Below are positions 8,502-16,962 of a stretch of DNA of 64,000 nucleotides, in pieces. The first letter of the stretch is position 1. The number at the start of each line of letters is the position of its first letter. The notes under the pieces are model-generated. The model searched no databases. It saw only the letters and a list, made by a program, of their open reading frames with translations, and was not told the origin of the DNA. The position numbers and the translations under genes were made by a program. The stretch is from Bog-756 sp963835465 (lineage in GTDB: Bacteria; Actinomycetota; Acidimicrobiia; Acidimicrobiales; RAAP-2). The stretch is taken from positions 186,001-250,000 of the forward strand of contig CAWIFR010000006.1 in NCBI GenBank assembly GCA_963835465.1, read 5' to 3'.

Positions 8502-10141
8502 CAGACCAGCAGATGGGCGGTCCGTGCCGCCAGGGCGGCCAGGGTCAGTGTGGGTCCGTAGCCGGCCGACGTGACGAACACCGACGAGTCGGCGATCACC
8601 ACGTTGTCGAGCCCGTGGACCCGACCGGAGCCGTCCACCACCGACGTGGCCGGATCGGTGCCCATGCGGACCGTCCCCATGTTGTGGCGGGACTCGGGGA
8701 TGGCCTCGGGCAGCGAGGCGTTGCCCGTGCCCGGCGAGCTGGTCGACGCCGTCCACTGCGCCCCCATCTCCTCGAGGATGGCGATCAGCCTCGGCCCGTA
8801 GTGGGCGGAGGCCACCAGCTCGTGGTGGCCCGGCTTGTAGGTGACCCGGGCCACCGGGAAGCCCCGGGCGTCCTTGACGGCCGGGTCGAGGTCGACCCGG
8901 TTGGTGGCGTACGGGAGGTCCTCGCCCTGCATGATGAAGGCCCAGAGGCCGCGACGAATGGGCGAGTTGGCCATGATCTCGGGGTGCATCGAGCCCCAGG
9001 GGATGTGCTTGGCCTCCATGATCGGTAGACCACCCCCGCTGTGCTCGACCAGGCCGCCCCGGATCCAGGGCAGACCGGCCTCGGCCGCGGCGGCCCGCGA
9101 GGCTTCGTCCCCGACGATCATGTCGTCGTGCACATGGGTGACGGCCCGGCCCCGCTCGCCGTAGGTGCGGTAGGGCATGGAGCCGGCCGTGATGGTCTGG
9201 AAGTGGGTCATCAGGTAGCGGCCGATGAGCGGGTGGTCGAACTCGGAGAGCAGCAGCAGCCGAGGGGTCTCGATGGCTCCCGCGGCCACGACCACGTGGC
9301 GGGCGGCCAGGAACCGCTCCTTCCCGTCGGGCCCGATCACATCCACCCCGGTGGCCCTGCGCCCCTCGACGCGCACCCGGGAGACGAAGGTCTCCGACAG
9401 CAGTTCGGCCCGACCGGTGGCCATGGTGTGCTGCAGCATGGCCAGGGGATCGCCCTTGGCGTGGATGGGACAGCCGAAGAAGGCGCAGAACCCGCAGTTG
9501 TTGCAGGCGGGACGGGAGTCGTAGGGAATGCTGTTGACCGCGGTGGGGGCCGGGTAGGGGTGGTAGCCCAGCTTCTCGGCGGCCGCCGTGGAGCGGACGG
9601 CCCCGAACATGGGAGCACCCGACGGCATGGGGAACGGTCCCGACCGGGGGGCGGCGAAGGGGTTGGACCCCTCGGTGCCGGCCACGCCGATGGTCCGCTC
9701 CACCTCGGCGTAGTACGGCTCCAGCTCGTCGTAGTCGAGGGGCCAGTCGGCCACCTCGGCCCCGGGCTGGGGTCCGAACTCGGAGAGGAGCCGGAAGTCG
9801 TCGGGACGGAAGCGCGGCACCTTGCCGTCGGCGTGCACTCCCCCACCACCGACGGTGGTGGGCAGCGAGTTGAACTCGCCCACGTGCACCCGGTCGCCGT
9901 CGGCCTCCTCGGTCCGGAAGGTGCGTGGCTCCACCAGCGGATCGGGACCGAGGAAGTGGCGGCTGTGGAACTTGATCTCATCGTTCGAGTAGTCGAAGGA
10001 CGGCTGCGTCAGGTTGTCGGGGTCGAGCAGGTGGTTCCGCCCCTTCTCGATGATGACGACGTTCCATCCGGCGGCCGTCAGCACCTCGGCGGCGGTGGCG
10101 CCACCGGGTCCTGATCCGACGATCACCGCGTCGACGGTCAT
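8501..10141 (-). CDS. GMC-family FAD-dependent oxidoreductase
   Basis: Flavoprotein of 546 residues that oxidises alcohols or sugars. The N-terminal FAD loop is AVIVGSGPGGATAAEVL. A four-cysteine cluster (CNNCGFC...GC, middle of the protein) is typical of membrane-linked GMC dehydrogenases and could hold a small Fe-S centre. The C-terminal signature contains SRHNMGTVRMG with the active-site histidine, then NVVIADSSVFVTSAGYGP. It is translated directly after the gluconate 2-dehydrogenase subunit 3-like gene (ATGA overlap at 10138-10141), matching the catalytic/small subunit pairs of bacterial FAD-dependent glucose or gluconate dehydrogenases. No cytochrome c subunit follows. Near the P450 and acyl-CoA genes it may act on a lipid or sterol alcohol. 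Confidence 0.85.
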   Translation of the reverse strand: MTVDAVIVGSGPGGATAAEVLTAAGWNVVIIEKGRNHLLDPDNLTQPSFDYSNDEIKFHSRHFLGPDPLVEPRTFRTEEADGDRVHVGEFNSLPTTVGGGGVHADGKVPRFRPDDFRLLSEFGPQPGAEVADWPLDYDELEPYYAEVERTIGVAGTEGSNPFAAPRSGPFPMPSGAPMFGAVRSTAAAEKLGYHPYPAPTAVNSIPYDSRPACNNCGFCAFFGCPIHAKGDPLAMLQHTMATGRAELLSETFVSRVRVEGRRATGVDVIGPDGKERFLAARHVVVAAGAIETPRLLLLSEFDHPLIGRYLMTHFQTITAGSMPYRTYGERGRAVTHVHDDMIVGDEASRAAAAEAGLPWIRGGLVEHSGGGLPIMEAKHIPWGSMHPEIMANSPIRRGLWAFIMQGEDLPYATNRVDLDPAVKDARGFPVARVTYKPGHHELVASAHYGPRLIAILEEMGAQWTASTSSPGTGNASLPEAIPESRHNMGTVRMGTDPATSVVDGSGRVHGLDNVVIADSSVFVTSAGYGPTLTLAALAARTAHLLV

Positions 10142-10701
10142 GGGTTGGTGACCTCCTCGTCAGTCCATCCCCGGGGCTGCACGTCGCCGTCGAAGCCGAT
10201 GGCCTGCCAGCCCATCCCGTCCCGGTTGCCCCCGTACTCGGGAGCGCCGTACATCCCTTCGCAGGCGTGGCCGTAGAGGAGTTCGGCGAACTCGGGGAGG
10301 GCGCGGAGCCGCGCCTCCTGCTCCGCCGGCCCGAGCGCCATGAACTCGGCGCCGAGCTCGGCCAGGCCCTCACGGTACCGTTGCTGGAACCCGACCACCG
10401 GCCCGTTGAACTCCCGCTCGGGCCGTCCGCACGATCCTTCGATCCTCATCCGCCAGGCCAGTTCGTCGAGCGCGCTCAGCTGATGGAAGTGCGCAAAGGC
10501 GGCCTCGCCTCCGTAGCGGCCCGACGTGGGCCCGCCGGCCCAGATCCGGGGCGGGTCGAAGGTGAACGCCCCGAGCAGGCGGTCGATGTAGTCGGGCACC
10601 CCGGCGGTCGACGCACTCGGCGAGGCATCGGACGCCGGGATCATGCAGTCGCATGCCGCTGACAACACGGCGTACTCCTCGTCGGTCAACCATGCAGGCA
10701 T
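10138..10701 (-). CDS. Gluconate 2-dehydrogenase subunit 3-like protein
   Basis: Small helical subunit (187 residues) of the family that partners GMC flavoproteins. In characterised enzymes it helps maturation and carries the catalytic subunit across the membrane. The N-terminus has the family pattern (LTDEEYAVLSAACDCMIPAS), and conserved tyrosine/glycine-rich segments occur near YGHACEGMYGAPEYGG. The usual twin-arginine signal is absent, so the pair may stay in the cytoplasm or the signal may be outside the chosen start. Its stop overlaps the ATG of the GMC gene. A TAGGGT box six bases before the ATG suggests leaderless transcription. Confidence 0.75.
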   Translation of the reverse strand: MPAWLTDEEYAVLSAACDCMIPASDASPSASTAGVPDYIDRLLGAFTFDPPRIWAGGPTSGRYGGEAAFAHFHQLSALDELAWRMRIEGSCGRPEREFNGPVVGFQQRYREGLAELGAEFMALGPAEQEARLRALPEFAELLYGHACEGMYGAPEYGGNRDGMGWQAIGFDGDVQPRGWTDEEVTNP

Positions 10702-10707
10702 CGGGTC

Positions 10708-10713
10708 ACCCTA
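10708..10713 (-). promoter_or_regulatory. -10 box for leaderless transcription of the GMC operon
   Basis: On the minus strand TAGGGT is followed by six bases (GACCCG) and the ATG at 10701. Same hexamer and spacing as at 6789 on the plus strand. Confidence 0.5.
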
Positions 10714-10777
10714 ACAAGGTCGCGACACCGCCCTCGGTTACATCGGACGGACCGCCAGAGGCGTCCCACCGAACGGC

Positions 10778-12058
10778 TCAGGAGGGCGTGAAGGTGACGG
10801 GAAGCGCGATGGGGGAACGGAAGGCCATCCCCTTGATGTGGAGGTCCTGCCCCGGTGCCGGCGTGAGCCGCAGATCGGGCAGCCGGTCGAACAGCGTGTT
10901 CATGGCGACGCGGGTCTCCATCCGGGCCAGGTGCATCCCGAGGCAGACGTGGACCCCGAACCCGAAGCCCACGCTCTGCCGGGAGGCTCGGAACACGTCG
11001 AACTGGTCGGGGTGCTCGTACTTCCGCTCGTCCCGGTTGGCCGAGCCGAGTAGGAGGGCCACGTCGGCCCCCTCCTCGACCGGGACGCCGCCGATCTCGG
11101 TGTCCCGGGTGGCACGCCGGAGGATCACGGTGACCGGTGGCTCCCACCGGATGGTCTCCTCGAAGGCATCCGGCAACAGGGAGCGATCGGCCCGGACCCG
11201 CTCGAGCTGGTCAGGGTTGGTCAGTAGTCCGTAGAGCAGGTTGCCCGAGGCCCGGTAGGTGGTCTCGACACCGGCCGGCAGCAGCAGGCGGAGGAACGAG
11301 TAGATCTCCTCGTCGTCGAGCGTGCGGCCGTCCACCTCGGCCACCAGCAGCTCGCTGATCAAATCATTGGCCGGCCGCTGGCGCCGCTCGGCCAGCACAT
11401 CGGCGAAGTAGTCCCGCAGGGCCTCGGAGGCCTCCATGCCCCGCTCCCAATTCGAGGCCACGCTGGTGATGCCGATGGCCCACCGCTGGAACATCGGGAA
11501 GTCCGAACGCGGCAACCCGAGGATCCGGGCGATGACCTGGACGGGGAAGTTGAAGGTGAGCTCCTGGACGAGGTCGGCCGTGCCCCGGCCGGCGAAGCCA
11601 TCGATCAGTTCGTTGACCACCCGCTGGACCAGGTCGCCCTCCCACTGTTCCAGCACCTTGGAGCGGAAGGTCGGGGTCACCAGCGCCCGGTGCAGGCGAT
11701 GCTCGGGCTCGTCCATCTGCAGGATCGTGCGGCCCATGACCGCCCCCATGATCCCCTCGTAGACGGTGGACGAGAAGGTCTCGTTGTCCCGCAGGACCTG
11801 GACCGACTCGTCGAAGCCGAAGACCGTCACCGGCTGAGGCCGGCTCGGGTCCACGTCGTTGGCCCCGTCCCCGAGGTCGACCGGACCCACGTGCACCGGG
11901 GACTCCGCCCGCAGCTCGGCCATCCGGGGATACGGGTCCCGGATGTTGCCCGAGACCGTGTCCTCCAGCTCGAAGGGGTCGAAGGGCACGCTGACGGCGG
12001 CCTCGTCGGCGCCGTCGGGCGATTCGGTACGGTCCAACGGCATGGTCTGCGGTGCCAT
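10778..12058 (-). CDS. Cytochrome P450
   Basis: Soluble bacterial class-I P450, about 426 residues. The I-helix oxygen motif is LLLPAGVETTYR, the K-helix ExxR is EETIRW, and the heme loop is FGFGVHVCLG with the ligand cysteine near residue 372. It needs a ferredoxin and reductase; a 3Fe-4S ferredoxin lies far away at 44537. An ATG at 12064 touches the AGGGGG ribosome site, whereas the ATG at 12058 is six bases from it, so 12058 is chosen. It is divergent from a TetR regulator with a clear inverted repeat between them. Context suggests hydroxylation of a hydrophobic growth substrate; the substrate is unknown. Confidence 0.88.
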   Translation of the reverse strand: MAPQTMPLDRTESPDGADEAAVSVPFDPFELEDTVSGNIRDPYPRMAELRAESPVHVGPVDLGDGANDVDPSRPQPVTVFGFDESVQVLRDNETFSSTVYEGIMGAVMGRTILQMDEPEHRLHRALVTPTFRSKVLEQWEGDLVQRVVNELIDGFAGRGTADLVQELTFNFPVQVIARILGLPRSDFPMFQRWAIGITSVASNWERGMEASEALRDYFADVLAERRQRPANDLISELLVAEVDGRTLDDEEIYSFLRLLLPAGVETTYRASGNLLYGLLTNPDQLERVRADRSLLPDAFEETIRWEPPVTVILRRATRDTEIGGVPVEEGADVALLLGSANRDERKYEHPDQFDVFRASRQSVGFGFGVHVCLGMHLARMETRVAMNTLFDRLPDLRLTPAPGQDLHIKGMAFRSPIALPVTFTPS

Positions 12059-12100
12059 GAGCATCCCCCTAGCGGTACGGCCGGCGGCCGCTTCCGTCAG

Positions 12101-12121
12101 CCTATATCAAACGTTCGTTTG
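12101..12121. promoter_or_regulatory. P450 extended -10 box with TetR-type operator
   Basis: CAAACG-TT-CGTTTG at 12108-12121 is a perfect six-base inverted repeat with a two-base spacer, a usual form for TetR operators. It abuts TG-A-TATAGG on the minus strand (12101-12109), an extended -10 for the P450 gene. The TetR product encoded at 12199 would be expected to repress the P450 here. Confidence 0.55.
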
Positions 12122-12198
12122 GGACCATGCCGGGGGGGACCTGTGCGACCTGACGGCCAGAAGACGGGAAGGCCGTGGCCAGGGTCCACAATGGGAGG

Positions 12199-12837
12199 GT
12201 GCCCACCTCACCAGCTGACCCCTCCCCTCGCCCACCGGGGCCGACCGCCCGTCCCGACGGCACCAACCAGCGACAGCACATCCTCTCCACCGCACTCTCG
12301 CTGATGGCCACCCAGGGGGTCGACGGCACCAGCATGCGCAACCTGGCCGCGGCCACCGGACTCAACGTGGCCTCGCTCTACCACTACTTCCCCTCCAAGC
12401 GGGACCTGCTGGTGGCGGTGCTGGAGGAGCGGGGCTTCGTCGACAATCCGACCGAGTCGCAACCCTCCCTCTCCCGAGACCCGGCCGCCGGGCTCGCCGA
12501 TCTGCTCAACGACATCCTCCAGTCCATGCTCGAGGTCGAGGACTTCGTCCGGTTGATGATGGGTGAGGTGATGCGCGGCGACGACACGGCGTTCGCGGTC
12601 GGGAACGACCTCTTCGCCGCGACACAGGCGTCGCTCGAGGTGTGGCTGAGCGAGCATGGACCGGGCTCGGGCACACCCGGGCAACAGGCGGCGATGGCCC
12701 GCATGCTGCGCAGCCTGCTGGTGGGCCTGTTCTTCGAGCACGTGGCCGGCGTCCTCGGTGACAGGCCACCATCTGCCGTCTTCCGGGACCGGGCTGATGA
12801 GGTCGCCGCCCTGTTGGGGGTCGACCGGCCCGACTGA
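12199..12837 (+). CDS. TetR-family transcriptional regulator
   Basis: DNA-binding repressor with the N-terminal TetR helix-turn-helix: ILSTALSLMATQGVDGTS, then MRNLAAATGLNVASLYHYFP with SKRDLL. The C-terminal ligand domain is helical and not diagnostic. GTG 12199 is chosen because CACAAT lies six bases upstream, as for leaderless genes here; a GTG at 12175 would add eight residues. It is divergent from the P450 with a CAAACG inverted repeat in the shared region, so local regulation of the P450 is likely. It converges on the acyl-CoA dehydrogenase at 12907. Confidence 0.83.
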   Translation: MPTSPADPSPRPPGPTARPDGTNQRQHILSTALSLMATQGVDGTSMRNLAAATGLNVASLYHYFPSKRDLLVAVLEERGFVDNPTESQPSLSRDPAAGLADLLNDILQSMLEVEDFVRLMMGEVMRGDDTAFAVGNDLFAATQASLEVWLSEHGPGSGTPGQQAAMARMLRSLLVGLFFEHVAGVLGDRPPSAVFRDRADEVAALLGVDRPD

Positions 12838-12881
12838 CCGAATGCGGTCTGGCGGATCACGGTCCCCCATGCCGGTCCTCA

Positions 12882-12895
12882 GCCGACCGGTCGGC
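12882..12895. terminator. 14-base perfect palindrome between convergent genes
   Basis: GCCGACCGGTCGGC is perfectly self-complementary and lies between the ends of the TetR gene (12837) and the acyl-CoA dehydrogenase gene (12907). It may be part of a two-way terminator; without a loop it could instead be a protein site. Confidence 0.25.
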
Positions 12896-12906
12896 GAGGC
12901 CGACGG

Positions 12907-13986
12907 TCAGACGTGATCGACCAGGATGTCGGAGAGCCGGCTCCACTGGTGCCCGGTTCCACCGGCCAGCACCTCGTTCTGCTTGGCCCGCTTGAACAGG
13001 AAATGGGCGTCGTTGGCCCAAGTGAACCCCACGCCGCCGTGTACCTGGATGTTGTCGCCGGTGACCTTGACCGCGGCCTCCGATGCGTAGGCCGATGCCA
13101 TGGCGGCGGCCCGGGCGCGCTCGGGCCCGTCGGTGTCCGAGGCCCAGGCGGCGAAGTGGACCCCGGCCCGGGCCAGCTCCAACGCCTGGTACATGTCGAC
13201 GATCCGGTGCTTCACCGATTGGAACTCGGCGATGGGACGATCGAAGACGACGCGGGCCTTCGAGTACTCCACGGCCTCCTCCAAGGAGCGGTCGGCCACT
13301 CCGATCAACTCGGCGGCCAGTCCCACCGAGATGTCGTCGAGCACCCGGCGCCACAGTGCGGCCTGGTCGCCGAGGGGACCCAACGGCTCGACCGGCTCTT
13401 CATCCAGCACCAGACGGGAGAGCTTGCGGGTCGGGTCGAGGCTCGGGACCACCTCGGCCTTGGGGGCCGGCAACAGGAACGAGCGGATTCCCTCCTCGGC
13501 CAGGGCCACCACGATGGCCCAGTCCGCCGTGTGTCCGTCCACCACCAGTGGCTTGGTGCCGGTGACCACCCAGCCGGCTCCCTTGCGCCGGGCCCGGGCC
13601 CGCACCGTGCCCAGGGGGTTCCCGTAGCCCTGCTCGTGCAGGGCGACGGTGCCCCGGGTCAGGCCGGTGCCCAGTCCGGCCACCAGATCGTCGGCTCCGA
13701 GCGCCCGCGCCGCCAGCGTGGCCATGACCGAGGACGAGAAGAACGGGCCGGGCAACGGGACCCGCCCCATCTGCTCGAGAATCACGCACATCTCGAGCAG
13801 CCCCGCGCCCTGGTCGGGGACCAGCATGCTGGTCCAGCCCAGGGACACCAAGCGATCCCAGAGTTCGGGGGTGATGCCGACCGGGTCGTCGGCCAGCTGG
13901 CGCAGCGTATCGCCGTCGACCTCGCCCATGGCTCGCCGGGCAACGTCCTGCAAGGCCAGTTGCTCGGCATCGAACGTGAAATCCAC
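12907..13986 (-). CDS. Acyl-CoA dehydrogenase family protein
   Basis: FAD-dependent acyl-CoA dehydrogenase of about 359 residues. The N-terminal helical domain begins DFTFDAEQLALQDVARRAM. The C-terminal part carries DRPIAEFQSVKHRIVDMY and IQVHGGVGFTWANDAHFLF, standard ACAD features. The middle beta domain is shorter than in typical enzymes. GTG 13986 has a GGGGGTGG ribosome site, and TACACT at 14024-14029 on the minus strand is a possible -10. It is divergent from a second ACAD at 14195. In actinobacterial sterol degradation such pairs form alpha2beta2 enzymes, so these two may be subunits of one dehydrogenase; this is inference. Confidence 0.82.
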   Translation of the reverse strand: MDFTFDAEQLALQDVARRAMGEVDGDTLRQLADDPVGITPELWDRLVSLGWTSMLVPDQGAGLLEMCVILEQMGRVPLPGPFFSSSVMATLAARALGADDLVAGLGTGLTRGTVALHEQGYGNPLGTVRARARRKGAGWVVTGTKPLVVDGHTADWAIVVALAEEGIRSFLLPAPKAEVVPSLDPTRKLSRLVLDEEPVEPLGPLGDQAALWRRVLDDISVGLAAELIGVADRSLEEAVEYSKARVVFDRPIAEFQSVKHRIVDMYQALELARAGVHFAAWASDTDGPERARAAAMASAYASEAAVKVTGDNIQVHGGVGFTWANDAHFLFKRAKQNEVLAGGTGHQWSRLSDILVDHV

Positions 13987-14194
13987 TGTCCACCCCCGGA
14001 GTGGTGTCGCTGATGTTGGCGCCAGTGTAGACAGCCCCCGGGAGGGCGAGACAGTCGAGCGGGGCGACCGGGTGGACCCGGAAGCTCCAGTGCCGGCTGC
14101 CGTGCGCGGAGAAGGGCCCTCTCGGATCCGGGAGAAGCTGGCTGGCCCGCCATGGAGAGGCACTCCAGATCCCGCCGCGGCTAATGTCCGCACC

Positions 14195-15406
14195 GTGGAC
14201 TTTGCACTGGCTCCTGAAGACGAAGCGTTCCGGGACGAACTGCGGGCCTGGCTCGATGAGCACCTCCCCCCGTTCCTGGCCAGCGAGGAGCTGGTCGACG
14301 ACGCCTCGATCACCGGCGAGAAGTCGGCCCACCGGCGGGCGGCCTGGCAGCGGCTGCTCAACGAGGGCCGCTGGGCCGCCGTGCACTGGCCCGAGGAGTA
14401 CGGGGGCCGGAACGCCACGGCCATGCAACGGATCATCTACTCGGAGGTCAACGCCGAGTACCGCACGCCGGGCCTCTTCAATCCCAACGGGCTCTGGCAG
14501 ATCGGACCCATGATCATCGCCTGGGGTACCGACGAGCAGAAGGCCCGCTGGCTGCCGTCGATCCTGGACGCCACCGACCACTGGTGCCAGGGCTTCTCCG
14601 AGCCCGACGCCGGCAACGACCTGGCCAACCTCCGCACCATGGCCATCCGGGACGGTGACCGGTACATCGTCAACGGTCAGAAGATCTGGATCTCCACCGC
14701 CCACCTGGCCCGGTGGGGGCTGTTCCTCCTCCGCACCGACCCCACGGCCATCGAGCGCGGGGCCAAGCACGAGGGCATCACCGCCTTCATCGTGGACATG
14801 CACACCCCGGGCATCGAAACCCGGCCCATCCGGGACATGTCCGGCGAGGAGATGTTCAACGAGGTCTACTTCCACGACGCCGCCATCCCGGTCGACAGCC
14901 GCCTGGGCGGCGAGGGTGAGGGCTGGATGGTGGCCATGGGCACGTTGGGCCACGAGCGAGTGGGCATCGCCGGGCAGATCTCCCTCCTCGGGGCCGATCT
15001 GAACGCCATGATCACCGCGGCCCGCTCGGTCAACCCCGCCGCCCTCGAGGACCCGGCCATCCGCGAACGACTGGCCCGGGCGTGGACGGACATCGAGCTG
15101 GCCCGGCTGTTGGCCCTGCGGGCGTTGAGCAAGATCATCAAGGGCGAGAAGAACTGGCCCGAGGTCCCCTTCGCCAAGCTGATGTGGTCCTCGTTGGCCC
15201 AGACGCTGGCGGCGCTGGCGGTCGACCTGCTCGGTCCGGCCGGGGTACTGGCCAAGGGCGGAGCCGACGCCGTCGACCGCGGCAAGTGGACCCGGCTCTA
15301 CTCGTTCCAGCGGTACAGCACCATCGGGGGAGGCTCCTCCGAGGTCCAGAAGAACATCATCGCCGACCGGGCCATCAAGCTGCCCGGTCACTCCCGACTG
15401 GGCTGA
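14195..15406 (+). CDS. Acyl-CoA dehydrogenase family protein
   Basis: Acyl-CoA dehydrogenase of about 403 residues. The N-terminus is DFALAPEDEAFRDELRAWLD, the FAD/substrate loop is WCQGFSEPDAGNDLANL, and the C-terminal FAD signature is IGGGSSEVQKNIIADR. GTG 14195 is preceded by TAATGT seven bases upstream, a possible leaderless -10; the frame stays open upstream but that stretch lacks family features. It catalyses alpha,beta-dehydrogenation of an acyl-CoA and passes electrons to ETF. It is followed directly by a thiolase-like gene. Divergent from a smaller ACAD, which may be its partner subunit. Confidence 0.85.
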   Translation: MDFALAPEDEAFRDELRAWLDEHLPPFLASEELVDDASITGEKSAHRRAAWQRLLNEGRWAAVHWPEEYGGRNATAMQRIIYSEVNAEYRTPGLFNPNGLWQIGPMIIAWGTDEQKARWLPSILDATDHWCQGFSEPDAGNDLANLRTMAIRDGDRYIVNGQKIWISTAHLARWGLFLLRTDPTAIERGAKHEGITAFIVDMHTPGIETRPIRDMSGEEMFNEVYFHDAAIPVDSRLGGEGEGWMVAMGTLGHERVGIAGQISLLGADLNAMITAARSVNPAALEDPAIRERLARAWTDIELARLLALRALSKIIKGEKNWPEVPFAKLMWSSLAQTLAALAVDLLGPAGVLAKGGADAVDRGKWTRLYSFQRYSTIGGGSSEVQKNIIADRAIKLPGHSRLG

Positions 15407-15442
15407 CGTGGCCGTCGACCCCGCGCGCCATGCATCATCGGG

Positions 15443-16828
15443 GTGGCTCGCCGCACCTGGCGCCAGGAGCCCGCGCCCGAGCCGCTGGACATGTGGGAGT
15501 CACTGGCCCGGGCGGCCGCCGAGGATTCGGGTAGCCCCGATGCCTTACGGGGGGTGCAGAGTCTCCAGGTGGTCTTCAGCCAGTCGTGGGAGTACGACGA
15601 CCCCTGCGCCCGTCTGGCCGAGCGGTTGGGTGCGGCTCCCTCGGTGTCGGCCTACTCCGGCCTGGGTGGATCGGTACCGGTACGCCTGGCCTCGGAGGCC
15701 GCCGAGGCCATGGCCGGTGGACAGCTGGACCTGGCCCTCATCGTGGGCGGCGAGGCGTTGGCCACCCGTCGCCACCTGCCCGACCCGCCGTGGTCGTACC
15801 CGCCCGAGGAGCCCCGGCCCTACCCCATCACCATCGACCGGCTGGAGAGGAAGAACGGGATCTTCCAGGCGTACCTGACGTTCGCGCTGCTGGACACCGC
15901 CCGGCGGGGCCACCTCGGCCAGTCCATCGAGGAGCGACGCCAGGAGATCGGCCGCCTCATGGCCCCCATGAGCGAGCTGGCCGCCTCCCAGCCCGAGCAC
16001 GCCTGGTTCCCCATCGCCCGCACCGCCGAGGAGATCAGCACGACCACACCGGGGAACCGGATGGTGTCCACCCCGTACACCAAGCTGATGACGGCGATCA
16101 TGGACGTCGACATGGCCGCCGCGGTACTGCTGGCCACCGAGGAACGGGCTGACGCCCTGGGCGTGCCCACCGAGCAGCGGGTCTACCTCCACGGCACCGG
16201 CTACGCCGAGGAGCCGGCCACCATGGCGTCACGGCCCGAGCCGTGGCGGTCGCCGGCCATGGCGGCGGCCATGCATTCGGCCCTTGTGGGCAGCTCGGCC
16301 GACGACGTGGCCTACCTCGACCTGTACTCGTGTTTCGCCAGCTCGCTTTCGTTCGGGGCCGACGCCCTCGGATTGGCGGCCGACCGCAGCCTCACCGTCA
16401 CCGGCGGCCTCCCCTACCACGGGGGCCCGGGCAGCAACTACTCCACCCACGCCCTGGCGGCCATGGCCGAGGCCCTGCGGGCCGACCCCGGAGCAGCGGG
16501 CCTGGTATCGGGGATCGGGATGCACATGACCAGCCATTCGGCCAGCCTGTGGTCGACCCGACCGGGCCAGTACGTGCCGTCCCCGCCGGCGGAGGGGTTC
16601 CCCACCGTCCCGGTCACCGGCGAAGCCGAAGGGCCGGCCACCGTCGTGACCTTCTCCACCGTGCACAGCCGACAGGGTCCCGAGTCGACGGCCCTCATCT
16701 GCGACCTGCCCGACGGATCGCGCACCTATGCCCGGTTGGACGAACCCGTGGCCGACGGCGACGACCTGGTCGGTCAGCCCGTCACCCTGTCCCCGGGCGA
16801 CAAGGGAGCGACGTACGCCCACCGCTGA
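15443..16828 (+). CDS. Thiolase-like protein with C-terminal OB-type domain; N-terminus probably frameshifted
   Basis: Thiolase-fold protein of the group annotated as acetyl-CoA acetyltransferase-like, with a C-terminal beta domain (TALICDLPDGSRTYARLDEP). No cysteine sits at the usual nucleophile site (YSGLGGSVPVRLA), so classical thiolysis is doubtful. Codons just upstream of the GTG read CIIGVARRTWRQ in frame, the conserved beginning of the fold, but no start codon is available there. A GTG at 15408, one frame away, would give VAVDPARHA, the expected lead. One missing base at about 15430-15434 would join them, so the true gene probably runs 15408-16828. It follows the ACAD directly. Confidence 0.72.
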   Translation: MARRTWRQEPAPEPLDMWESLARAAAEDSGSPDALRGVQSLQVVFSQSWEYDDPCARLAERLGAAPSVSAYSGLGGSVPVRLASEAAEAMAGGQLDLALIVGGEALATRRHLPDPPWSYPPEEPRPYPITIDRLERKNGIFQAYLTFALLDTARRGHLGQSIEERRQEIGRLMAPMSELAASQPEHAWFPIARTAEEISTTTPGNRMVSTPYTKLMTAIMDVDMAAAVLLATEERADALGVPTEQRVYLHGTGYAEEPATMASRPEPWRSPAMAAAMHSALVGSSADDVAYLDLYSCFASSLSFGADALGLAADRSLTVTGGLPYHGGPGSNYSTHALAAMAEALRADPGAAGLVSGIGMHMTSHSASLWSTRPGQYVPSPPAEGFPTVPVTGEAEGPATVVTFSTVHSRQGPESTALICDLPDGSRTYARLDEPVADGDDLVGQPVTLSPGDKGATYAHR

Positions 16829-16962
16829 CGGCGGTCGCCACGCCGGCCACGGTCCACCCGGATCGGAGGGCGTCGAGCGAGTCGCTGAGCCGAGACCCCT
16901 GACCGCTGTCCCAACATCCACCGCCGGACGGTCCCGGCCTGATCAGAACTGCGAGCACTCCC

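Noticed and set aside
9041..10114. 357-codon frame opposite the GMC gene
   Set aside because: Same reason: an antisense shadow over intact FAD motifs.
13987..14194. Search for a KstR-type operator (TnnAACnnGTTnnA) between the divergent ACAD genes
   Set aside because: No acceptable match was seen, so steroid regulation cannot be claimed from this site.
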